This document shows, one piece after another, positions 49,811 through 60,073 of a stretch of DNA of 64,000 nucleotides; the stretch's first letter is position 1; each line of letters opens with the position of its first letter. The notes under the pieces are model-generated. The model was given only the letters and a program-made list of their open reading frames with translations, did no database searches and had not been told where the DNA came from. The position numbers and the translations under genes were made by a program. This DNA comes from Corylus avellana (Eukaryota > Streptophyta > Magnoliopsida > Fagales > Betulaceae): NCBI RefSeq assembly GCF_901000735.1, contig NC_081547.1:1674001-1738000 (forward strand). Direction: 5' to 3'.

Positions 49811-51653
49811 TTAAGCGTATTTACGCGCAATCTCAAGGAGACAATGGCAAAGGTCCTGTGGTTTTGAAAACATTGCCATATGATCAGCGCCCTTAATCTC
49901 CATCACGTCTTTAGCCCCACCGTTTTCAATCATCCATCTCTGATATTCCTTACTAATGCTAAATGCTCATCGCAAACAACATAAACTTGCGGAACCGACC
50001 CATACCCCTCATTTGAGAAATTCTTGACCTTGGACAAGTCCTCATGAAACCATGATGTTGGCCTTACCAATGTCTTGGCCAGCTCAAGATCCTTGAACAA
50101 ATTACAACGTAATTTGTAACACTTTGGTCATACATTGAGAAGATGAGAAAAAGTCGATATAGAATGAGTGGTTTATAAAGATAGTCATGAGTGCTAAGTC
50201 TCTTGGGTCGTTAATAATTATTGTTAAAAACGAGTACAAAATTATTCAAACACATGTTAAAGTCTTTATATTATGTCTTGTACACGTGTATAATTATCCA
50301 TGGGATGGGGCCCTAGGGTCAAAAAGGGTGAGAGAGAGAGAGAGAGAACGAACCTCAATGGGGCTTTGTTGATAGAGCTTTTTTTTTCTAATCTAGTTGA
50401 TAGAGGTTGGATGACAAGAACTTGGGGCCTAAAAACATTGACGCTAAAAGTTCGTTGACACTTCCATAGGATGAAAACTCGGTGGCCAACCATTTGTCTG
50501 CTGGATCCCAAAATACTATTCAAATAAAAAATTTTTAAAAAATAAAAAAATAAAAAAGAATGTCACGGCTAAAACAGTGACACCAAATACTCCAAACTCT
50601 CACGCGCTTAGTAAAGCAATTATGATCTTTTATTGTTCTTTTTCTCTTTTAGACAAAATTCTTCTCTGAATTGGTTTACAAGAAATTTTCTTCAAACCTA
50701 AACTATAAATTGTCCTGCATCTCTGCTAGAGGCACATATTTTTTTACCATCCAAAATTCTCTCGCTTACCAAGTCGTACCAAATCTCTCTCCCCCCTCTC
50801 CTTGACTGAACTACCATTTGGACTAATCCTAACGCCCAACCCCTACCACCCAACATAGCAGAATGATATTACTGAAAGTGAGTGGTTTTTTCTAATTTCC
50901 ACCAGAACAAAGGGTGTGATCTATTCTAGACCAACTTTGAGGCAATAATGACCCATTTATCCCCTCTAACGAAAGAAGTGTCTAAGGTAAGTTCAGTTTC
51001 TGAAAATAGTTTTTTGATTTTTTTAATTTTAAGGGTATTTTTGTTATTAGAGGATATTGACAATTTTTGATAGTTTGAATAGGACATTGTCGATTTGTTA
51101 GTAGTTTGAGAAGAGTAAGTGAGTCTTTTTCAATTTTTTTTTTCTTTTTTTTTTTTCATTAAAGAACGTTACCACAATGCCAATTAGGAGTAGCTTCGAA
51201 ATATAATTTAAAAGGGGGAAGGGCCATATTTTTGCCAAATGCAAATTTAGAAGTACCAAATACTTGCTGTTGATGTCGTACCTGATCCAAGACGTATGAT
51301 GGCTTGTGTGTGGTATCTGGCATAAGGGCAGTGACGAAAACCCCAACGGCTACCTTCTCCGGGTACTTTTCCATTGCAATGGCCAAATTCAAGCCTCCCA
51401 GGCTATGCCCAACAAGTATCACCTTTTGATTTGGAGGAAGTGAAGCAAAAAGATCCAACAAAGGCTCACTGTAGTCATGAAAAGTATGAACATCTTGGAT
51501 TGCCTTCATGTTGATGCCCGAAGCCGCAAGATCAAGCGCGGTGACCCGGTGGCCGGCGGACTTGAGCCGTGGTTTGAGCTTGTGCCAGCACCAAGCCCCA
51601 TGGCATATCCCATGCACTAGAACAAAATGAGTTTGCTCTCTTGAAGCTTCCAT
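49811..51653 (-). pseudogene. Methylesterase (SABP2/MES-like) pseudogene, three exons
   Basis: Exon 1 (51653-51282) is intact, 124 codons, very close to the neighbouring gene at 53943-55789, and includes [15 protein letters not shown] and the GHSLGG nucleophile. Exon 2 (about 50525-50370) keeps its acceptor but has lost bases right after the first codons, which shifts the frame. Its matching frame (DKWLATEFSSYGSVN, MFLGPKFLSSNLYQL) then runs into a stop and an A-rich partial duplication. Exon 3 (about 50094-49811) reads DLELAKTLVRP to YVVCDE and then shifts frame before [15 protein letters not shown], although the end ARKYA is preserved. With at least three lesions it cannot make a full enzyme. 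A truncated exon-1 product is possible but unsupported. Confidence 0.85.
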
Positions 51654-52461
51654 TTTTCATTATGCTCTTTCATCTTCTTAGTAGTGCTTTATATAATGGA
51701 TCTGAAGGTTGCTCATATTGTTTATTTGAGTTTGCAATTTTTAAAAATATAGTTATACGTAGTTTGCTCTTTAAATTCATAGTTTGACCTGTAATTGATA
51801 TTTTAGCTCTCTTCATATATATAACAAGAAAAAGGTTGTAGGAGATCCTTCCCACTCTTTATCTTGAAGAAAATGAGTGGACAATTCTATAAACGAAAAT
51901 GAGATGGGCTTCCCAATAACAAACTCAAAACAAATTAAAATAGTGCAAAAATAATTACAAAGGATATAAAATAGGTCAAACAAGTGACCCGGTCCTCTCA
52001 AGGGACCGCTCAAGGTAGTTACAGAAGCAAAATGAACATAGATTAAGGTGAACCTATTTGAACCACAATTGAAAACTGCAAAAACCACTGTGTATTTAGT
52101 TGGAAGGAAAGAGAGGGAAAATGAAAGCTAAAAAGGGACAGGTGAATTCACTGAATTGTGCAGAAAAAAATAAAAATGGAAAGGTGAAAGGGGAAAAAGT
52201 TCTTTCCACTCTTTGATTGATATGGAAAGAATTTCCTTTCACCTAGGCCCTCCCTCATGTTGCAATCATATTATAACCTTCGTCGTTTCTATTTCTAACC
52301 ACAAATGCAATTTTTTTTTAAAAGGTACAAATGCATATATATTTTTTAGAAGTTCAAATGAATATTTTTATTATTAGGCTACAAAAGTTTATAAACTTAG
52401 AATGCTATCCCTTCTTTTCCTTTTATTGGACAAGGAAACAAAGATAAAGTAGTCTATTTTA
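51654..52461. other. Intergenic upstream of methylesterase pseudogene
   Basis: AT-rich flank without a recognisable gene. The proximal promoter segment just upstream of 51653 (GAGCATAATGAAAAATGG-type, minus strand) is shared with the intact gene starting at 55789, so the duplication included some promoter. Confidence 0.45.
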
Positions 52462-52849
52462 GAGCATTCTTAGTGGCTTCAGCAAATTTTACTCACCAAA
52501 ATAATCAAAAGTACATTTTTCTCTATTTTAACTACCTATTTTTTTAAAAGCACACTTAACAACCTCATTATTTTAACTATCAGCTTTCATTAATCCATTT
52601 AATTTTTTTTTTTCAAATACATCTTATATATATACTTTTTCAAAGAATATGGAAGAAGAGAGAAGTTATATTATTTTTTATTCATTTGGTGAGTGAATAA
52701 TACTCATTAAAGATAATGAATACTGTTCACTCACAATTTATTTTTGGTTAAAATTGTGAGGTTGAAAATGGAGAATTTTAGTTACTTTTGTTAAATTGTC
52801 TCACCAAAATAATCAAAAAATAGTTTTAGTGAAGCTATCAGGAATGTTC
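52462..52849. mobile_element. Tourist/PIF-Harbinger-type MITE with TTA duplication
   Basis: The left end GAGCATTCTTAGTGGCTTCA and right end TGAAGCTATCAGGAATGTTC form imperfect terminal inverted repeats. Both ends also carry the subterminal CACCAAAATAATCAAAA. The element is flanked by TTA on both sides (52459-52461 and 52850-52852), the 3-bp duplication of PIF/Harbinger elements. It is 388 bp with no ORF. Confidence 0.75.
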
Positions 52850-52979
52850 TTACTTTTCTTCATATTTTAATGGACAAGCAAAGAAACATATGGCAGTCTA
52901 TTAGAATTGAAATTCATCCAACTACTTTTCTTCATAAATTTATTCACATATTCAATGAATCAAAACCCGAGCTTACCGA

Positions 52980-53432
52980 TTTAGATCTCGTGCAATGTCA
53001 TTTGGTGAGACTTGCCCGTCTCTATGGTGATATTTCAAACAGAAGCAGATCTAACCAAGGAGAAATACGGGTCGGTAAATTTCAAAGATGGAACTAAGAA
53101 CTTAACTAAAGGGCCGGACTGCATTGACTTTTTTTTCTTTGTTTTTGGAAGGGACCATCATAATAAGACTATAAAAAAAACGGATACCCATTTTTTATGG
53201 TGGGAGGGGGAGGGGCTTGAGAAGAGACATGGCTGCTCCAGTCCCCCCTTTCGCTAGGTCGGCTAGTAGAGTTCACATTGTTTGTGACCAAGACTGTCAT
53301 AAAAGAGGATTTTCAAAGGTGGATGATCGAGAATAATCCAACAAATGAGATGAAGGTAATCAATGGCTCCAATTACATGGTCATGTTCTTAAAACCGAAG
53401 GGGTTGTGCTCTTACCCCTTGGAAATTGCATA
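52980..53432 (+). pseudogene. Methylesterase exon-3 relic interrupted by an insertion
   Basis: Plus-strand fragments match exon 3 of the MES genes: DLDL near 52980, then EADLTKEKYGSV at about 53045-53078. After a 181-bp interruption come SRVHIVCDQD (53267-53296), EDFQRWMIENNPTNEMKVI and YPLEIA to about 53432. There is a frameshift between CDQDCHK and EDFQRW. The catalytic GADH histidine region reads GSNYMVMF, so His is lost. Exons 1 and 2 are not visible on this strand nearby. Confidence 0.78.
53076..53262. mobile_element. 181-bp insertion with GGTCGG duplication in the MES relic
   Basis: The six bases GGTCGG occur at 53070-53075 and again at 53257-53262, exactly at the two edges of the sequence that splits the methylesterase relic. 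Removing the insert plus one copy would rejoin the coding frame. The 181-bp insert has no inverted-repeat ends that I can see, so its class is unknown. Confidence 0.6.
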
Positions 53433-53942
53433 ATCATGTTGTATTCTTAAAATTGCATAATCGTATTAATGGTCGACATTTTGTTTTATTGTATTTAATG
53501 ATGTACATATTGCCACGTAGTAAAAAGTTTTAAATGATGCGACAATACATACAGCATTAAGTCTTGTGAACTCTAATCTTAACCCTAAAATAATTCACCT
53601 CCATTTCATTTGAAATAAAAATAGAAAGGATAATCATCCTGAAGACATTCTCACTTCACAATAAACGCATTATACTAAACGCACATCATGTCTTTATTAG
53701 TAGATAACAAACCCTCCCTATGCCGGAAAAGGATTTTCTCCATTTCAAATTTTCTCAATTTCCTCTCGTTATTGCATCTAGAATGACAAAATTGTCCAAA
53801 TTTTTTTGAGGTTTAAATTTTTGGACAACATTACATTTCTCAATGCACTAACTAAAAGAAATGGAAGGGATTTGAAATAAAGATGATATTTTTCCCCATA
53901 TTGGTCGCTAGTAGTGTTGTTGATAATAACATGTAAATAATT

Positions 53943-54861
53943 CTAAGCGTATTTACGTGCGATCTCGAGGAGACGGTCGCAAAGTTCCTGTGGTTTTGAA
54001 AGCATTGCCATATGATCAGCACCCTTAATCTCCATCACGTCTTTAGCACCACTGTTTTCAATCATCCATGTTTGAAATTCCTTGCTTATTCCTAAATCCT
54101 CATCACACACAACATAAACTCGCAACACCGACCCATATCCCTCATTTGAGAAATTCTTGGCCTCGGACAAGTCCTCACGAAACAATGATCCTGGCCTTAC
54201 TAAAGTCTTGGCCAGCTCAAAATCCTTTAAACAAATTACAATGTAATTATTGTTAGAAGCCAATACAAAATACTTCAAATGTGCAAGTACGTACGTACAC
54301 CAATTGTTTTAAATTTTAAATAGCGTAATAACACAGACAACATTTGTACTATTAGGTGTCGTGAAATTTAATTTAAACCATGAAAAGAGAGAAAGTACCT
54401 CAATGGGGCTTAGTTGATAGAGCTTGAAGGACAGGAAGTTGGGGCCAAAAAACATTGACGTTAAAGGTTGGTTGACTTTTCCATAGGATGAAAACTGTGT
54501 GTCCAACCAGTTGTCTGCTGGGGTTCTCTCAACATACTATTTCAGAGATATATAAAATGACAACAATTAAATGCAATTTCGGTTGAATAATATATGGACA
54601 CACGTTGATTTTTTTAATAGTGTTAACATGACTTTTTGTTAAATTTTGAACGAAATTTAGACAGATGTATCATTTCTATTTTTTGCCATTACCCAAATAC
54701 CATTGTGATGCAAATTAAAATTGAAAGGACAAAAAATAAAACCGTTAAACTATAGGAAATAGAAAGGTATTTAACCCTAAATCAGATTCAGCTTATTCAA
54801 CACGTCTATATATAGGGTGAAGCTAAACAGCACGCAACGTGCCGTACTGTGTATCACGGTC

Positions 54862-54899
<38 letters not shown>

Positions 54900-55789
54900 G
54901 TCTACTCATTTCCCTCCTTTGTCCACCATATTAAGAAGTCACGTTCAACTTGGTACGATTCAATAGGCATTCTACGAAAATTAATATAAAAATCGACTAA
55001 TGATAAGACCAATCACGTCAATTTTAAAAAGATAAGTTCTTTACATTATTACAAGAATAGACAGATTTTTTTTTTTCTTAATAATCTTTTAAGTATCTTG
55101 GTAAGAATAGAAGATTTCACAATTAAATTTTTGTAAAATATATATAAGTCCACAAATTTAAATAGATAGATCTATTAAATTTATATGCATTTTAAAATTT
55201 TCACTCACAAAAATTGAAATTTCTCCAAAATAAAGTGCGGAATGACCATATTGGGCTTTCTTTTATCATTCTATTTTTTTTTTAAGTATAAAATATATGA
55301 CAAAGTTAGAATCTCGGAAAAAATAAAATAAAAAATAAAAAAAACCTAAGTCAATGGGAATTAGGAGGAGCAGCTTCGAAATATAATTTCAAATTTAGAA
55401 TTAGCAAACTGAAATACCTGATCCAAGACATATGATGGCTTGTGTGTGGTATCTGGCATAAAGGCGGTGACGAAAACACCAACGGCTACCTTCTCCGGGT
55501 ACTTGTCGGTTGCAAGGGCCAAATTCAAGCCTCCGAGGCTATGCCCAACAAGCACCACCTTTTGATTTGGAGGGAGTGAAGCCAGAAGATCCAGCAAAGG
55601 TTGAGTGTAGTCATGAAGAGTATGAACATCTTGGATTGCCTTCATGTTGATGCCTGAAGCCTCAAGATCAAGCGCCGTGACCCGGTGGCCGGCGGACTCG
55701 AGCAGTGGTTTGAGCTTGTGCCAGCACCAAGCCCCATGGCATGCCCCATGCACTAGAACAAAATGGGTTTGCTCTCTTGAAGCTTCCAT
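53943..55789 (-). CDS. Methylesterase (SABP2/MES-like alpha/beta hydrolase)
   Basis: Three exons, 55789-55418, 54536-54399 and 54224-53943, give 263 residues, the normal length for SABP2/MES proteins. Features are the oxyanion segment [15 protein letters not shown] (residues 12-26), the nucleophile elbow VGHSLGGLN (Ser84), the acid region VCDEDLGI (Asp213) and GADHMAML (His241), so the triad is complete. The family hydrolyses methyl esters such as methyl salicylate, methyl jasmonate and methyl-IAA, and the exact substrate cannot be told from sequence. The usual cap residues FERTPAD are here YVERTPAD at the start of exon 2. It is probably cytosolic, since no signal peptide is present. Its nearest relative in the window is the pseudogene at 49811-51653. 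Confidence 0.93.
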
Positions 55790-56126
55790 TTTTCATTATG
55801 CTCTTTCGTCTTCTTGCTACTGCTTATATAACTTGTCTAGTGTGGATCTCTTTACAACCATGTGGAAGGCCCATTTTTCTGACTAGTCTTACTCTTTAAT
55901 CTAACCATTTATTTTAATTTTTTGCCTTCACTCTTCTTATCAACCTATTTATTTCTTATTATCAAACAACTTTTTTAACTTTTGTTTTTTTTAAAAAATT
56001 AAATGTCACTTCATTTTTATATCACATAAATTAATTTATTGCTTTTTATTATTATTTAAACAAAAAAAATTCACAACCAGCTCTTTGTGGAATCCATAAA
56101 AGCTATGTTTGCCTCCAGCCAGGGTT

Positions 56127-56166
56127 GGCACTATAGCTGAAACGGCACTGTTCCAGCTACAGTGCC
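56127..56166. repeat. Short hairpin, 13-bp arms
   Basis: GGCACTATAGCTG and CAGCTACAGTGCC are complementary at 12 of 13 positions with a 14-base loop that repeats GGCACTG. A further AGTGCC follows downstream. It looks like part of a repeat rather than a microRNA. Confidence 0.6.
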
Positions 56167-58379
56167 ATCTAACATGTACAGTGCCAAAAATTGATTTTGT
56201 AATATTAAAATTTTTTTTTCTTTAAAGCAAAAAAAAAGATTAAATATGTGCTACATGTCAGCATCTGATTGGTCCACGTGTCAGTCCTAACAGATGGACT
56301 AACTTGATCCTTTATCAAAATCACAGGGAGGTCCTGTGATAAAAATGAAACTCCAAGGGGGTAAAAATAAAGTTACCAAACTCCAGAAAGTATTTGGTAT
56401 TTAACCCTTAAATTTATAAATTTTATTTATTTATTTTATTTAAGCGTTTAAAATAAGTCATATTTTAACATTTAATAAAAAAGTTACTATAAAAAAATTT
56501 AATAAATTATATTTTTTCATTAAATAATAAAATGTGACTTATTTTAAATGCTTTAATAAGATAAACAGTTAAAATTTATAAATTTAAAATTTTCAAATTT
56601 AAAAGAAATTCTAAAGAATTTCAATCCAATAATAATAATAATAATAATAATATTAATATGTAATGAGTTGTAAAAGGAAAAGAGAAGTTTGTTTAGGATT
56701 GCCAAAAACAATAGTCAGGTCAGGTGGCTCAGACCGTCAGTCAGACGTTAATGGCAGGTGGAAAAGAATCGGTGGGTCCATGCAGTCTTGGGGTGCGGCT
56801 AAAATTTTGTTGGTATCTTAAAAATTTTCTTTATCTTAAAATTTAGTAATTCACATAATATATGTATCATAAAAAGTATTTATAAAAGTTCATAAATATG
56901 TGCTCAAATTAATATATTAGAAATGTAACAAGTCAACATTATATCAAAAAAACAAAAATATTAAAAAAAATAATTAAAAAAAATGTCTAGAATTGTACTT
57001 TACAAAGAGACTAGAGAGAGTTTAAGAGAGAGAGTCTTAGAGATTTTTTTTTTTGGTGCAGGAGAAGGGTTGTAGTGGATTAAATTGTTGTGGGTTAAAT
57101 GGGGGTGCTAAAGAAGGGTTGCTGTCTTGAATAATGGATAGGTAAAATTGTAAAAAAAAATAATAATAATAATATTTTTTTATTTTGAGGGTGCCTTGGG
57201 TTAAAAAAAACAAAAAAATAGAAAAATTAAATCCTTGGGATGCCATGGCACCCCAAGGGGTAACGTGGCTCCGCCGCTGGGTCCATGTATGTAGTGCCAA
57301 ACTGAAAATGAATGGGGGAGGTGTGGTGATGATGTTTTTTGTTTTATTATTTGTTGTATTTTCTTTTTTTCTGTTCTGGTCTCCCTGGACGTGGTTGTCT
57401 TATATATCTTGTGGAGGACATTTTTAATTTGTTAATTGGGTCGTTGACAGATCGATCAGTAGTGCTTCCACCCCCTAACCCCCTCACAGCCCACAGGGGT
57501 TGTCTTAGCCGGACTGAGGTTTGGATAGAGTTACATCTATCTTTTTCTGTTATGCTGCCCAAACCCGCTTTATGCAGCTCAATCTTTAGCTTCTGCCCGA
57601 GGAATAGAGGACCGGAAAATAATTGGCTCTTTTGGGGTCAATAAAACACCCATTTCCTGTTTAGCGTTTGGTTTTTTTTTTTTTTAATTTCTTTTCCATT
57701 TTCACTGGCACTGCTTATTTCAATCTGAGTTTATTGTTGGGTTGCCCACCCTCTAAAAACTTTTGTTTCACGTAAATCTTCTAGTTTAATGGATTGAGAT
57801 ATTTAAAAAAAAAAAATAATAAAATAAAAATGGGGAGGCGTGGGGTCTTATCAGGAATGACAGCTAATAAAACGTAGAGAATTGGTTTCCAAATCAAATA
57901 TTCAAATGTTATTAGCGACAGGTGTTAAAGTAGCTTTGAAAAACAAAAGGCAAAGAAATATCTTTGTTTTTCATTGGCCAATGAATTCAGCATACGTGCC
58001 ATAATAGAATCCCTTTTGAAATGATAGATCACGATTTAAAGTTAATATTAATATATTTTTATTAATTAAATAGTGTAGAATCATTTATACTATTAAATGC
58101 ACAAATTTTAAATATTATCATAAAATAAAATTTAATATAGTTTTCTAACACATCTCAAGTTTTCTAATTGCGATATTTAGGTTATGAATTTGTCATGTTA
58201 ATTTTGTGATATATTCATAAAATGTTTGTCCTTTTAACAAGTATTTTCTACTCACATTTGGGATAAATATAGTAAAATTTGAAGAATAATATTATATACC
58301 ATATTTTTATCTACAGTAGTCTTATAATGTTTATATGACAATCTAAACCAATCATTGAACTTGTCATTTTTTTTCTTTT

Positions 58380-58432
<53 letters not shown>

Positions 58433-59504
58433 ATTGTCACCATAGAATTGTAAGATAATTGTAGAATAAAATGATAATTTCCAGCATCACTCTAATTTAA
58501 AAGCTTAAGATATATGAATATTTTACTTTGAGTAATGTTATATACCACATTTATATCTCATAAATATCACACATAATATTGAGGTCACAATTTTGACTCC
58601 TAAATCTTAATCTTGTTAAACAAAAAAAATTAAAGACTTCTGCATTACATTAGATCCGATGTAGATAAGAATTTACGATAAACAGATTACAATTATTTAG
58701 TAGTGATTTACATAATATTGGCGTGCATGAACGGTCATGCACACCAATTTTATAATATATATATATATATATATATATTTTTTATTTTTTTTTCTTATTG
58801 TTTAAATAATTAGTTAATTATATTTTATAATTAAATAACACAAGCGTGCATGATTATTCAGTGTTATATATTATCACTAGCCACAAACATAAAGAATGAA
58901 TAATTAAGTTATAATAATGGAGGTTAGTGTGATCTTTGTTTCCCTTTGTCAAAGATGGTTGCTGAGATTTGACGTTGAACGTTTCTCATTGGCACTGATT
59001 TTGTCTGCTTTTTTGTGATTGAGTTGCTGGATGTGATCTTTGATGAGTTAATTCGTTTTCTTCTGTGTCTTTTCTTTACTTATTACAATTTTTATGTAAA
59101 TTGAGCTTTTTGTATTAAGAGCACATTCTAACATGCCCTTGAGACAAATTTTTTTTTTTTTTTTTTTTTTTTTTGTACATGTCCGTACAAAAGGAGATGG
59201 ACAATTCAAACTAGACCATCACTTGGTCTTTAACCGATTGAGTTACCTCCCATAAACAATTTTAGTAAGGGACATAAGTATTTAATGCCAAAAAAAATAA
59301 AAGAGAAAAAAATTTTAGGTGATATGGAATCTTTTGAAGCTAGCAAAGGAGTGCAAAATGCAGATCTCCAATTTTTCTATTATTTTGAACTTTTAATTAT
59401 GCTTTCACAACTGTTATTGACGTGGATGGAAAGAAAGACATCCTTAATATAATGTCAATTAATTCCATATTATACATGAAAGACATCCTTAATTATTATA
59501 ATGT

Positions 59505-60060
59505 TTTTTTTTTGAAGGAAAATCATTCTTATCTCATTAATAGAGGAATCAAGAGCAATAAAACTCTTACAATCACATAACATAACGTTTTGAAAGATCC
59601 TAGCCGAAGCTAAAAGATCAAAGTCGTAACTAAAAGATTACACATCAAAGACGCCAAAGATCCGCTAACCTATAACTAATCTTCAGTTGGAATAACAGAT
59701 CTGCGCTAGGCAGACACAAACTAATGCATAGGTAGCTCTTATTCCTCGACCCTGGGATCAAAAGAACCCCATGCCGACACACATCCTCCTGAACCCGAAA
59801 GCCAGGATATCGTTCATATCCACAACCCCAGGGGTCTGGACCAAAATAACAAGCGAGAAGATCAAGAAAGAGGACATGACCTTATTACAAGCAGCAAGAA
59901 AAACAAGAAAAATACAGGGAAAATCAAAGCAATATAACTAAAAATTTAAAAATAGGAGCACACTAGGCGGATGACAATAGCCGGAAGAAAAGCCGATTGC
60001 GTGCTTGTCGGAAACCGATGCGTAGATGGCGTTGGAAGCACATCGCCATGTTAAGGCTTC
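59505..60060 (-). mobile_element. Possible LINE 3'-end fragment
   Basis: Read on the minus strand, the stretch ends with CTATTAATGAGATAAGAATG, then ATTTTCCTTC and a poly-A run (poly-T at about 59505-59514 on plus). That is the usual look of a plant LINE 3' tail. No reverse-transcriptase frame was seen, and a target duplication could not be settled. It ends just downstream of the methylesterase stop at 60074. Confidence 0.33.
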
Positions 60061-60073
60061 TCCGATGACCTAC

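Larger units (their letters stand above)
55790..60073. other. Long AT-rich intergenic stretch with repeats
   Basis: No protein-coding gene is recognisable. It contains an AAT run near 56629-56651, a short hairpin at 56127-56166 followed by a stretch that looks like a common dispersed repeat (to about 56410), AT microsatellites at 58383-58428 and 58757-58778, poly-T at 59148-59174, and a possible LINE tail near 59505. Frames at 57037-57644 show no domain. Confidence 0.45.

Noticed and set aside
50266..50523. 85-codon minus frame as a separate small gene
   Set aside because: It overlaps the decayed exon 2 of the methylesterase pseudogene in a shifted frame.
56127..56166. Hairpin considered as a microRNA precursor
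   Set aside because: The stem is only 13 bp, the loop repeats the arm motif, and the surroundings look like a dispersed repeat.
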